This document shows positions 17,967 to 25,502 of a stretch of DNA of 64,000 nucleotides, in pieces; position 1 is the first letter of the stretch, and every line of letters starts with the position of its first letter. The notes beneath the pieces were generated by a model that saw nothing but the letters and a program-made list of their open reading frames with translations, ran no database searches and was not told where the DNA came from. Source of the stretch: Chloroflexota bacterium (GTDB taxonomy: Bacteria; Chloroflexota; UBA6077; FW602-bin22; CADDYW01); assembly GCA_019690095.1 (NCBI GenBank), contig JADGGD010000002.1:1-64000 (forward strand), given 5' to 3'. The translations under genes were made by a program, and so were the position numbers.

Positions 17967-19421
17967 ATGGCAGTCGAGACGAAGACCTACGGAATCTTCA
18001 TCGGAGGCAAGTGGCAGGAAGCAGAAACGGGACGGACCTTCGCGGTGCGCAACCCGGCCACTGGCGAGACACTCGCGCATGTAGCGGATGGAGGTGTCGC
18101 CGAGATCCGGCGCGCGATCGAGGCCGCGCACGCTGCCTTTCCATCCTGGGCCGAGACAACCGCTGACCGCCGTGCCGCACTCCTGTCCAACGCAGCGCGT
18201 CTGATGACCGAACGACGCGAAGAGCTCGCGCGCATCCTTACTCAGGAGAACGGCAAGCCACTCGCCGAGTCCCTCGGTGAGATCGCCTCGGGCGCATCGT
18301 TCTTTCAGTGGAATGCTGAGGAAGCACGCCGTGTCTACGGTGAGGTCGTGCCGACCGTAGCGAACGATCGGCGGGTTCTCACGATCAAGCAACCGATTGG
18401 TGTCGTGGGGGCGATCACCCCCTGGAACTTCCCGTTCAGCATGGTCACCCGCAAGCTGGGACCGGCCCTCGCAGCCGGCTGCACGGCGGTCCTCCGTCCT
18501 GCCCGGGCCACTCCCCTGGTGGCGATTGAGATCTTCAAGATCATGGAAGAGGTGGGCTTCCCTCCCGGCGTGGTCAATCTGGTAACCGGCACCGATTCGG
18601 CCGGTATGGGGAGGGAACTGGCGACGAACCCTCTCGTTCGTAAGCTCACCTTCACCGGGTCGACCGAGGTCGGCAAGCAACTGCTCGCCTACGCAGCGGG
18701 TACTGTAAAGCGCGTATCGCTCGAGCTCGGCGGGCACGCGCCGTTCCTGGTCTTCGACGATGCCGATCTCGATAAGGCCGCCCAGGCGGCAGTGCTGTCG
18801 CGCTTCCGAAACGCCGGCCAGACCTGCATCTGCACAAACCGCGTGTTCGTCCAGCGCTCGGTCGCGGATGCCTTCACCGAAAAGGTCGCCCGGCTCGTCA
18901 GCGCACTTCGCGTGGGCAATGGTCTGGAGCCGGGGGTTCAGGTAGGCCCTCTCATCGATGAGCGCGGCTTCCAGAAGGTTGTGGATCACGTGGAGGATGC
19001 TCGGAGCAAGGGAGCCACAGTGGTGACTGGCGGTCGGCCGGCTCAGGTCAATGGTCATCTGAAGGGCTACTTCTACGAGCCCACGGTCCTGGCAAACGCA
19101 ACGCCGCGGATGAAGGTGATGTACGAGGAGACCTTCGGCCCCGTACTCCCGATCATGACCTTCGAGACCGAAGATGAGGCCATCGCCCTGGCCAATGATA
19201 CGCCGTACGGCCTGGCCGCCTACTTCTACGCCCGCGATGTCGGGCGGATCTTCCGGGTCGCGGAGAAGCTCGAGTACGGGATCATCGGTGCCAATGATCC
19301 AATCCCAGTCGGTGCGCACATCCCCTTCGGCGGCTTCAAAGAGAGCGGCCTCGGCCGCGAGAACGGGAGCGAGGGGATCAATCACTTCCTTGAGGTGAAG
19401 GCAATCTCGATCGGCCTTTAA
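17967..19421 (+). CDS. NAD(P)-dependent aldehyde dehydrogenase, succinate-semialdehyde type
   Basis: The 484-residue protein shows the family order: TPWNFPFSM, FTGSTEVGKQL (cofactor site), the general base Glu in LELGGHAPFLVFDDADLD, and the nucleophile in NAGQTCICTNRVFV. The second Cys two residues after the nucleophile (TCICTNR) is typical of GabD-type succinate-semialdehyde dehydrogenases, as is FGGFKESGLGRE near the end. The enzyme oxidises an aldehyde to a carboxylate with NAD(P). ATG 17967 follows GAGGGAAAG. Pairing with the upstream SDR suggests coupled oxidation of a hydroxy compound. Substrate is uncertain. Confidence 0.9.
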   Translation: MAVETKTYGIFIGGKWQEAETGRTFAVRNPATGETLAHVADGGVAEIRRAIEAAHAAFPSWAETTADRRAALLSNAARLMTERREELARILTQENGKPLAESLGEIASGASFFQWNAEEARRVYGEVVPTVANDRRVLTIKQPIGVVGAITPWNFPFSMVTRKLGPALAAGCTAVLRPARATPLVAIEIFKIMEEVGFPPGVVNLVTGTDSAGMGRELATNPLVRKLTFTGSTEVGKQLLAYAAGTVKRVSLELGGHAPFLVFDDADLDKAAQAAVLSRFRNAGQTCICTNRVFVQRSVADAFTEKVARLVSALRVGNGLEPGVQVGPLIDERGFQKVVDHVEDARSKGATVVTGGRPAQVNGHLKGYFYEPTVLANATPRMKVMYEETFGPVLPIMTFETEDEAIALANDTPYGLAAYFYARDVGRIFRVAEKLEYGIIGANDPIPVGAHIPFGGFKESGLGRENGSEGINHFLEVKAISIGL

Positions 19422-19432
19422 GCAGTACGGAG

Positions 19433-19468
19433 AGTTCGGGAGGACCCGCGGGTCCTCCCGAACTTTTT
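19433..19468 (+). terminator. strong intrinsic terminator after the aldehyde dehydrogenase gene
   Basis: A perfect 32-base palindrome (19433-19464, arms beginning AGTTCGGGAGGACCC) is followed by TTTTT. It ends the SDR/aldehyde dehydrogenase transcript and also separates it from the convergent sulfate operon. Confidence 0.92.
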
Positions 19469-19515
19469 GCCCTGGCGAGATGGATACCCCCGCACACGCG
19501 AGGGATATAACGCGG

Positions 19516-20037
19516 CTACAGGGCGAGTTCGAGGTCGTGAATACGCGCCCCTCCCGGATCCAGTCGGAGCGTGAGGCGGCAGCGATCCGTCTCGATGGTC
19601 AGGGCATACCCGCCAGGTCCCTGGGCACTTAATCTGACCTGTTCGATGGCTTGACCAGCGAGAACAGTGAGAGCCTGATTGACCTCCTCAACAGCGGTGG
19701 CGATTGCGGCGCCGCGCGGCGTCTGGTGGAACAGCCGCACGAGCGCTTCCTCTCCGAGGCCACCGAAGCGCGCACGGAAACGACCGGTCTGGATACCCAT
19801 CTCGAGGAACTTCTCGAGCGTCTCCACATGCTCTGGCCGGACCGCCCCCGCCTCGACATCTGCAAGCAGATCCTGATAGCTCGCTCCAGACGGAGTGCCT
19901 GCGAGCGCGCGGGCCACGTCGCGGAGGAGCGGGAGGAGCATGGCCTGCTCCCGACTGCCGATCGCCAGAGGCTCCGCCGCGGTGGAAGCTGACGGAGGCT
20001 CCGCAGAGGGATGCTGTTCCACGCCCTGGCTGACCAC
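19516..20037 (-). CDS. uncharacterised last gene of the sulfate assimilation operon
   Basis: A 173-residue protein that I do not recognise. The N-terminal 30 residues are Ala/Ser/Pro-rich. About 35-125 is predicted helical (AMLLPLLRDVARALAG, HVETLEKFLEMGIQTGRFRARFGGLGEEALVRLFHQ). The end looks like a beta-sheet (GYALTIETDRCRLTLRLDPGG). The GTG at 20037 lies one base after the cysH stop, with GGGGGA upstream, so it is translated together with cysH. Position implies a link to sulfate reduction or its regulation. No Cys cluster, membrane segment or cofactor motif is visible. Confidence 0.7.
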   Translation of the reverse strand: MVSQGVEQHPSAEPPSASTAAEPLAIGSREQAMLLPLLRDVARALAGTPSGASYQDLLADVEAGAVRPEHVETLEKFLEMGIQTGRFRARFGGLGEEALVRLFHQTPRGAAIATAVEEVNQALTVLAGQAIEQVRLSAQGPGGYALTIETDRCRLTLRLDPGGARIHDLELAL

Positions 20038-20038
20038 T

Positions 20039-20830
20039 CTATCCCCCGGCCTCGCCCTGGAGAATTGCCTCTGCCTCGTGCTCGAATCCGCCCGTCTCGA
20101 TCGCGCAGTGCATGCCGCACTCCTTCGGGGCATTCTTCTCCCACCACCATCGGCCGGCGCGCGCATCCTCGCCGGGCCCGACCGGACGCGTGCAGGGCGC
20201 ACAGCCGATGCTTCGGTATCCCCGGTCATAGAGTGGATGGTGCGGGACGTTATGCTCCCGAATGTAGGCGAGGACCTCCTCTTCCATCCAGTCAGCCAGG
20301 GGATTGACCTTAACGATGCCGCCGTGATCATGGTCGAGCTCGATCTTGCGGATATTCGATCGGGTTGCCCACTGATCGCGGCGGAGGCCGGTAATCCACG
20401 CATCGAGATTCGCCAGCACCCGGCGGAGCGGTTCGACCTTGCGGACCTCGCAGCAGGCCAGGCGATTCTTCACCGATTTGTAGAAGAGATTCACGCCGTG
20501 CTTGCGAACAAGCGGCTCCAGGAGCTGGGGATTCGGGGTATAGACCTCGATCTCGATGCCGTAGTGCTCGCGGACGCGGTCGATCATCTCGTAGGTCTCG
20601 GCGGGCAGCCGCCCGGTATCGATCGTGAAGACGCGCACCTTCGGATTGATCCGCCAGGCCATATCCAGGATGGCCATGCCGTCCATCTGAAAGCTCGTGC
20701 AGACGGCGACCCGCGAGCCAAAGGTCTCCAGCGCCCAGCGAATGACCTCCTGCGGTTCCTGGTCGTCGTACAGGACCGCGAGCTCTCCTGCCTCGTACTC
20801 GTCCAGGATTACCCGATCCTCAGTCAGCAT
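20039..20830 (-). CDS. cysH: assimilatory adenylyl-sulfate (APS/PAPS) reductase
   Basis: The 263-residue protein is in the PAPS/APS reductase family. Numbering from Met at 20836, it has Cys128-Cys129 (LACCEV) and Cys212-x-x-Cys215 (GCAPC), the ligand set of a [4Fe-4S] cluster that marks APS-type reductases. The catalytic Cys240 sits in ECGMH. It reduces APS (possibly also PAPS) to sulfite with thioredoxin. Two starts compete; GAGGAGG six bases before ATG 20830 favours that one. It is followed after one base by an unknown gene and preceded by the sulfite-reductase-type gene. Confidence 0.93.
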   Translation of the reverse strand: MLTEDRVILDEYEAGELAVLYDDQEPQEVIRWALETFGSRVAVCTSFQMDGMAILDMAWRINPKVRVFTIDTGRLPAETYEMIDRVREHYGIEIEVYTPNPQLLEPLVRKHGVNLFYKSVKNRLACCEVRKVEPLRRVLANLDAWITGLRRDQWATRSNIRKIELDHDHGGIVKVNPLADWMEEEVLAYIREHNVPHHPLYDRGYRSIGCAPCTRPVGPGEDARAGRWWWEKNAPKECGMHCAIETGGFEHEAEAILQGEAGG

Positions 20831-20920
20831 CCTCATCCTCCTCGATCCTCGATGCCCTACCCGCCTCGATGCCCTCCTCGCCCACCGCGACCAGACAGAA
20901 AGGGTCTCGATGGGCCCGGC

Positions 20921-22540
20921 TCAGGCGACCGCCCCGGCGGTGACCTCGTTCCCTTCGGCGATGGCGGTCAGCTCCTCATCGCTCAACCGCCGGCAGAAGT
21001 CCCGGAAGCGTTCGCCCTCCTGACGGCGCTCCAGGAAGGCTCGGACCAGCCGCTCGACGTAGTACTTCACCTGGTCTGACGGCACGCGACGCAGGACTGA
21101 TTTCCCGATCTGGGCATCCGGTCCAAGGCCTCCTCGGAGGAAGATCTCATAGGCCTGGATCTTCTCACCTTCGGCAGTCCGCTCGCGCGCGGTCGTCCCC
21201 TGGAGCCCGATGTCGCCGGTCCAGTGATGGGCACAGGCGTGGGGGCACCCATCGACGTGCACGCGCACCTCATCGGCCGCCCGTCCAAACGTCTGCTCGA
21301 GATGGCGAATGATCTCATCCAGCTTATCTTTCGTCTGGGCTACCGCGTAGTTGCAGAGGGGTTCGCCGGTGCAGGCGATGCCGGTGGCGTGGTGTCGGCT
21401 CACATTGAGTGGAAATCCGATCTCCGCGATCTCCCGCACAATCCTGTCAACCTGGTCATCAGCAACACCGGTGATGATGAAGTTCTGCTGACGGGTCAGA
21501 CGGATATCCCCGCCAAATGCCTCCACCAGATCGGCGATGCGGAGCATTTGCTGGCCGGTCACCCGCCCGAGATAGACGGGGAAACCGATGTAGTTCAGCC
21601 CCTCCTGCTTCTGCGGGTGAACGCCCATATGCTCGGTCTCACCGAGCGGCCGCGGCTCCTGCTCGAGGTCCTCGAGCTTACGGCCCAGGCGCGCCTCGAT
21701 CATCTGGCGCATCCCCTCGGGACCGTAATCATCGACCATGAACTTCAGCCGTGCCTTGACCCGCGACAGGCGGTACCGCAAGTCTTCCTTCCAGCCGTCA
21801 AGAATGGCTCGCAGGACCTCCATCGCCTCGGTGACCGGGATGAAGACGCCGATCGAGCGAGCGATGCGCGGGGTTGCCGACAGCCCACCACCCAGGCGCA
21901 GGGCGAATCCATCTCGCCCACCCTGCCGGACACCAATCAAAGAGATGCAGTTCAGCTCTGGTGCGTTGCACTGGTAGGCACAGGTCGAGATGGTGATCTT
22001 ATGCTTGCGCGGAAGATCGGAATATTCCCGGTTGCCGTAGAAGAAGCGGGCGGCCTCCTCGATCAGCGGCCGTGCATCGAACAGCTCGTCCGGGTCGATC
22101 CCTGCGACCGGGCAACCGGTGATATTGCGCACAGTATCGCCGCAGCCGCCGAGAGTGGTGAGGCCGGCCCGCTCGAGGGTTGCGAATACATCCGGCAGAT
22201 GGTCGAGGCGAATCCAGTGCAGCTGGACATTCTGCCGTGTGCTCAGCTCGGTATAGTCGCGCCCGTAGCGGACCGCCAGCTCGCCAATCGTTCGCAGCTT
22301 CGCCGGGGTCAGGATGCCGCTCGGCACCTTGATCCGCATCATGAAGTAGCCGATCTTCGGCTTATCGTGATAGAGGCCGTACCATTGGAGCCGCACGATA
22401 TCGTCTTCCGAGACCGCCTCGTAACCGCGCTCGATCAGCTCTGGCAGGTAGTTGATGACATCGAGCGGAAACGTCTCTCGCTTCAGCCGCTCGATTGAAT
22501 TACGCCGGAGAACCAAATCGAGAGTGGGAGCCTCTGGCAC
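20921..22540 (-). CDS. siroheme-dependent sulfite (or nitrite) reductase, ferredoxin type
   Basis: A 539-residue protein with two ferrite-reductase-type halves. The siroheme/[4Fe-4S] ligands are CTGEPLC (Cys-x5-Cys) and GCPHAC (Cys-x3-Cys) in the C-terminal half, and GDTVRNITGCPVAG lies in the first half. This family makes six-electron reductions of sulfite to sulfide or nitrite to ammonia. Its place between ATP sulfurylase/HemD and APS reductase argues for sulfite. GTG 22540 follows GGAGG at a ten-base spacing. Specificity for nitrite cannot be excluded from sequence alone. Confidence 0.88.
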   Translation of the reverse strand: MPEAPTLDLVLRRNSIERLKRETFPLDVINYLPELIERGYEAVSEDDIVRLQWYGLYHDKPKIGYFMMRIKVPSGILTPAKLRTIGELAVRYGRDYTELSTRQNVQLHWIRLDHLPDVFATLERAGLTTLGGCGDTVRNITGCPVAGIDPDELFDARPLIEEAARFFYGNREYSDLPRKHKITISTCAYQCNAPELNCISLIGVRQGGRDGFALRLGGGLSATPRIARSIGVFIPVTEAMEVLRAILDGWKEDLRYRLSRVKARLKFMVDDYGPEGMRQMIEARLGRKLEDLEQEPRPLGETEHMGVHPQKQEGLNYIGFPVYLGRVTGQQMLRIADLVEAFGGDIRLTRQQNFIITGVADDQVDRIVREIAEIGFPLNVSRHHATGIACTGEPLCNYAVAQTKDKLDEIIRHLEQTFGRAADEVRVHVDGCPHACAHHWTGDIGLQGTTARERTAEGEKIQAYEIFLRGGLGPDAQIGKSVLRRVPSDQVKYYVERLVRAFLERRQEGERFRDFCRRLSDEELTAIAEGNEVTAGAVA

Positions 22541-22560
22541 GTGTTCTTACCTCCAGGCAA

Positions 22561-23379
22561 TCAGGCTAGCGTGACCGCACGATCGAGGACGCGGGAAAGT
22601 TCCACCACCATCGCCCCCATGGCACTACGTGCGGGAATAACCGACGGTACAACGCCGTGGTCGCGCAGGGTCGCGGCGGTGGTGGGACCGACCGCCGCAA
22701 CGACGGTTGCTGCCAGGCCGCGCTGTAGATCTGCGCTCCGCGCCTCTCGCAGGGCAAAGGCGAACAGCCCCCGGACCGCAGGCGAACTGGTGAACGTGAT
22801 CGCCGCTACCCGTCCGGCCGCCAGCTGATCGATCAGGTCGTGAACCTTCGCCGGATCGCGCGGCGGACCATACCGATAGAGCGCAACGTCGAGCACGTCA
22901 GCTCCTCTGGCGAGGAGCGCCTGGCGGAGCTCCTCGTTGTCATCGCCCGTATGCTGGATCGCGATCGTCCGGCCGGCGAGATCGAGTGCGGCGAACGCCT
23001 CAACCAGCCCGCGCGTGGTTGGTTCGGCCGGTGCAAGGTCGACCGTCAGCCCGACCGCGGCCAGTGCCTGGCGCGGCTTGGGACCGCGCGCCGCGAGTCG
23101 ACACCGGCCGAGCGCGGCGATCACCTCCGGCCGCTCATCATCCGCGACCGCGGCCAGCAGCCGCTGAACGCCGATGCCTGTCTGGAAGACCACCCAGTCT
23201 ACCGTTCCATCGCGCAGTCGACGGCACAGACGATCAACACTCTCCAGATCCACCGCGTCCTCAACAGACACGGTCGGGGCAATCAGGGGAACACGCCCGA
23301 GGTTCTCGACCAGTCGGGCAAGCTCTGCGGCACGGCGCTCCTCGGTGATAGCGATGACCTGACGATGTGCCCCGGTCAT
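22561..23379 (-). CDS. hemD: uroporphyrinogen-III synthase
   Basis: The protein (272 residues) has the weakly conserved two-lobed HemD pattern: IAITEERRAAELARLVENLG at the start, VDWVVFQTGIGVQRLL, AARGPKPRQAL, ALYRYGPP, and AITFTSSPAVRGL with VVAAVGPTTAATLRDHG near the end. HemD cyclises hydroxymethylbilane to uroporphyrinogen III, the branch point to siroheme. Placement in the sulfate operon fits supply of siroheme for the adjacent reductase. A GTG at 23391 abuts the sat stop, but GGTGG before ATG 23379 fits better. No other tetrapyrrole gene is in the window. Confidence 0.85.
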   Translation of the reverse strand: MTGAHRQVIAITEERRAAELARLVENLGRVPLIAPTVSVEDAVDLESVDRLCRRLRDGTVDWVVFQTGIGVQRLLAAVADDERPEVIAALGRCRLAARGPKPRQALAAVGLTVDLAPAEPTTRGLVEAFAALDLAGRTIAIQHTGDDNEELRQALLARGADVLDVALYRYGPPRDPAKVHDLIDQLAAGRVAAITFTSSPAVRGLFAFALREARSADLQRGLAATVVAAVGPTTAATLRDHGVVPSVIPARSAMGAMVVELSRVLDRAVTLA

Positions 23380-23391
23380 ATCATCCGCCAC

Positions 23392-24552
23392 CTATGCCGA
23401 TGCCCCGGCGAAGGCCTCGCGCAAGATCGCCGCGACCTCCGGGCGGGTAAACTCCGGCGGCAGGTCCTGTCCGGCCCGCAGGAGCTCGCGCACCCTGGAC
23501 CCACTCAGAACGACGTGGGCCTCGACCGGATGCGGGCAGGTCTTCGTCGAGGCCATGCCGCCACAGCGGCGGCAGTAGAAGGTGTGCTCGTACTTGAGGA
23601 TCGTGATGCCAATCTCCTCAGGGCGGAAGCGATCGAAAATCCGCTGGGCATCGTAGGTACCGTAGTAGTTCCCCACCCCGGCGTGGTCGCGCCCGACAAT
23701 GAAATGCGTGCACCCGTAATTCTTGCGGAGCAGTGCGTGGAAGATCGCCTCGCGTGGACCTGCATACCGCATCGCGGCAGGCAGGACAGCGAGGACAACC
23801 CGCTCGCGCGGGTAGTAGCCCTCCACCAGCACCTCGTAACAGCGCAGTCGCACTGCCGCAGGCACGTCGTCGGCCTTCGTCTCGCCGACCAGAGGATGCA
23901 GGAGCAGACCGTCAACGATCTCCAGGGCGCTCTTCTGGATGTACTCGTGCGCCCGATGAACCGGGTTTCGCGTCTGAAACCCCACGACCGTCTCCCAGCC
24001 CCGGCGGGCGAACTCGGCACGCGTCTGGGATGGGGTGAGGGCGTAGCGTCCGAATGGCTCCGGAATCTGCCGCTCCAGCACCCAGACCGGTCCCCCAATG
24101 CGCCAGCGTCCTTGCCGATAGAGCGCCGCGACCCCGGGATGCGCCTCTTCGGTCGTCCGATACACCGCGGCCGCCTCGGCCTCTGGATCCACCTCATAGA
24201 CGGCACGGACTTCCTGGACAGCCACCGGTCGACCGGTGTGATCGTCGACCAGGGCGATCCGCTGCCCACTCCGCAACTGTCGCGCGGTCTTCCCATCAGC
24301 CCCCAGGGTGACCGGCAGCGGCCACACCAGGCCATTCGCCAGCCGCATATCGGCCACAACCGATCGATAGTCCGCCTCCTCCAGAAACCCCTCGAGCGGG
24401 CTCAGCGCTCCGACCGCGAGCAACTCGAGGTCCGCCCGGGCTCGCGCGTCGACTGGCACGCGCACGAGGCCTCGGGCCTCCTCCAGGAGCGCCGCACGCG
24501 CCTCCCCCTCGGTAAGGCGGCAGACGAGCTTCCCCCCATGCGGTGTGTTCAT
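23392..24552 (-). CDS. sat: sulfate adenylyltransferase (ATP sulfurylase)
   Basis: The 386-residue protein is the monofunctional Sat type. It has [11 protein letters not shown] (the HxxH nucleotide-binding motif), [12 protein letters not shown], and [10 protein letters not shown] near the C-terminus. The pair of Cys in CRRCGG and the following CPH suggest a zinc site, as in thermophilic Sat enzymes. It forms APS from ATP and sulfate. ATG 24552 overlaps the cysC stop by one base (TGATG), so the two are coupled. Confidence 0.95.
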   Translation of the reverse strand: MNTPHGGKLVCRLTEGEARAALLEEARGLVRVPVDARARADLELLAVGALSPLEGFLEEADYRSVVADMRLANGLVWPLPVTLGADGKTARQLRSGQRIALVDDHTGRPVAVQEVRAVYEVDPEAEAAAVYRTTEEAHPGVAALYRQGRWRIGGPVWVLERQIPEPFGRYALTPSQTRAEFARRGWETVVGFQTRNPVHRAHEYIQKSALEIVDGLLLHPLVGETKADDVPAAVRLRCYEVLVEGYYPRERVVLAVLPAAMRYAGPREAIFHALLRKNYGCTHFIVGRDHAGVGNYYGTYDAQRIFDRFRPEEIGITILKYEHTFYCRRCGGMASTKTCPHPVEAHVVLSGSRVRELLRAGQDLPPEFTRPEVAAILREAFAGASA

Positions 24553-25109
24553 CACTCGCTCCCCTTGCCGTCGAGGATCGCGCTTCGGACATAACCGCGG
24601 CGTTCCAGCTCGGCCAGGATCCGTCCCACGCTCTCGGCCGGGCTCTGGCGATCCGTATCCACAATGACCTCGGGCGCCTCAGGCTCCTCGTATGGGTCGG
24701 AGACACCGGTGAAGTTCGCGATCTCACCGCGCAGAGCCCTGGCATAGAGGCCCTTGACGTCGCGCCGAACCAGCTCCTCGAGCGGACAGCGAACGTACAC
24801 TTCGACAAAGCGTCCAATCAACGCCCGCGCCTCGGCACGCGTGCTCCGATAGGGGGAGATCGCGGCAACGATCACCACAACCCCGTTTCGGCTAAGCAGG
24901 TGTGCCACAAAAGCGATGCGCCGAATATTGGTATCGCGGTCGGCCCGGCTAAACCCGAGCCCCTGACTGAGATGCTGACGAACAACATCGCCATCGAGGA
25001 TCTCGACCCGCTCGCCGCGCCGCCGAAGTTCCTTCGCCAGGAGCTCGGCAAGCGTGCTCTTCCCCGCGCCAGATAAGCCGGTTAGCCATACTGTCACACC
25101 CTGCGTCAC
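24552..25109 (-). CDS. cysC: adenylyl-sulfate kinase
   Basis: A 185-residue APS kinase with P-loop GLSGAGKST (11-19), [21 protein letters not shown], and the segment [12 protein letters not shown] containing the family serine. [12 protein letters not shown] is the conserved APS-binding lid. It makes PAPS from APS and ATP. It is the first gene of the operon and carries its promoter. Finding it beside an APS-type reductase means APS can flow either to sulfite or to PAPS. Confidence 0.95.
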   Translation of the reverse strand: MTQGVTVWLTGLSGAGKSTLAELLAKELRRRGERVEILDGDVVRQHLSQGLGFSRADRDTNIRRIAFVAHLLSRNGVVVIVAAISPYRSTRAEARALIGRFVEVYVRCPLEELVRRDVKGLYARALRGEIANFTGVSDPYEEPEAPEVIVDTDRQSPAESVGRILAELERRGYVRSAILDGKGSE

Positions 25110-25215
25110 GAACGCCTATCCTCCCTTGATCAATCGGTTCTACTCGTCACGCCCAGAGATCATTGTAGATGCACCGCGGGTCCTGAGCGAGAGCGAGGCA
25201 CTGCCTCAATTGATT

Positions 25216-25231
25216 ACTAACTCGATTTAGT
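25216..25231. promoter_or_regulatory. palindrome at the transcript start of the sulfate operon
   Basis: ACTAA-CTCGAT-TTAGT is an inverted repeat of five-base arms just downstream of the cysC -10. A repressor bound here would block transcription. The regulator is not identified; Rrf2/CymR-type control of sulfur genes is a precedent, not a demonstrated match. Confidence 0.45.
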
Positions 25232-25239
25232 TTGTGGCC

Positions 25240-25269
25240 TTTATACCACGGCTGGCTGGTTTGTGTCAA
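25240..25269 (-). promoter_or_regulatory. promoter of the sulfate assimilation operon
   Basis: On the minus strand a perfect TTGACA (25264-25269) and TATAAA (25240-25245) are 18 bases apart. The transcript start is near 25233, giving a leader of about 120 bases. Confidence 0.8.
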
Positions 25270-25280
25270 TGATTTCCGGG

Positions 25281-25308
25281 TTGCACCCATGTCCCAATCT
25301 GGTACAAT
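25281..25308 (+). promoter_or_regulatory. promoter of the glycosidase-like gene
   Basis: TTGCAC (25281-25286), a 16-base spacer and TACAAT (25303-25308) preceded by TGG form a -35 plus extended -10. The transcript would start near 25315. Confidence 0.6.
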
Positions 25309-25502
25309 GACCGACGCCGAAGACTTCCCCTGCTCCATGGTGGGTGCATCGTCCCCGCAGCGACGGGGTGAGCGCCGGGTCGACCGTCAGGGCCACGGCG
25401 GGACGCGGCGCGCGAGTACTCCCGGTCACCCGCCGGGGCGCGTGGCAGTGGTCGAAGAACTCCATAGCGTGGGCGTGTCCGCCATCCCGGAGGTTCCCTC
25501 CC

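Larger units (their letters stand above)
25110..25502. other. divergent regulatory region between the sulfate operon and the glycosidase-like gene
   Basis: This 393-base spacer holds two back-to-back promoters (listed separately) and a palindrome. The plus-strand leader (about 25315-25502) is GC-rich with possible hairpins, for example CCCCG/CGGGG at 25354-25369. I could not match it to a known riboswitch. Confidence 0.5.

Noticed and set aside
17928-19385. A 485-codon minus-strand frame opposite the aldehyde dehydrogenase
   Set aside because: No protein-family pattern; the plus strand encodes a full aldehyde dehydrogenase with all motifs.
21224-22498. A 424-codon plus-strand frame opposite the sulfite reductase gene
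   Set aside because: Shadow frame; the minus strand holds both siroheme-ligand motifs and an operon position.
22840-24594. A 584-codon plus-strand frame across hemD and sat
   Set aside because: It crosses two coupled genes on the other strand and shows no family motifs.
25315-25502. Possible riboswitch in the glycosidase leader
   Set aside because: The leader is long and GC-rich with small hairpins, but I could not match conserved cores of the SAM, TPP, cobalamin or c-di-GMP classes.
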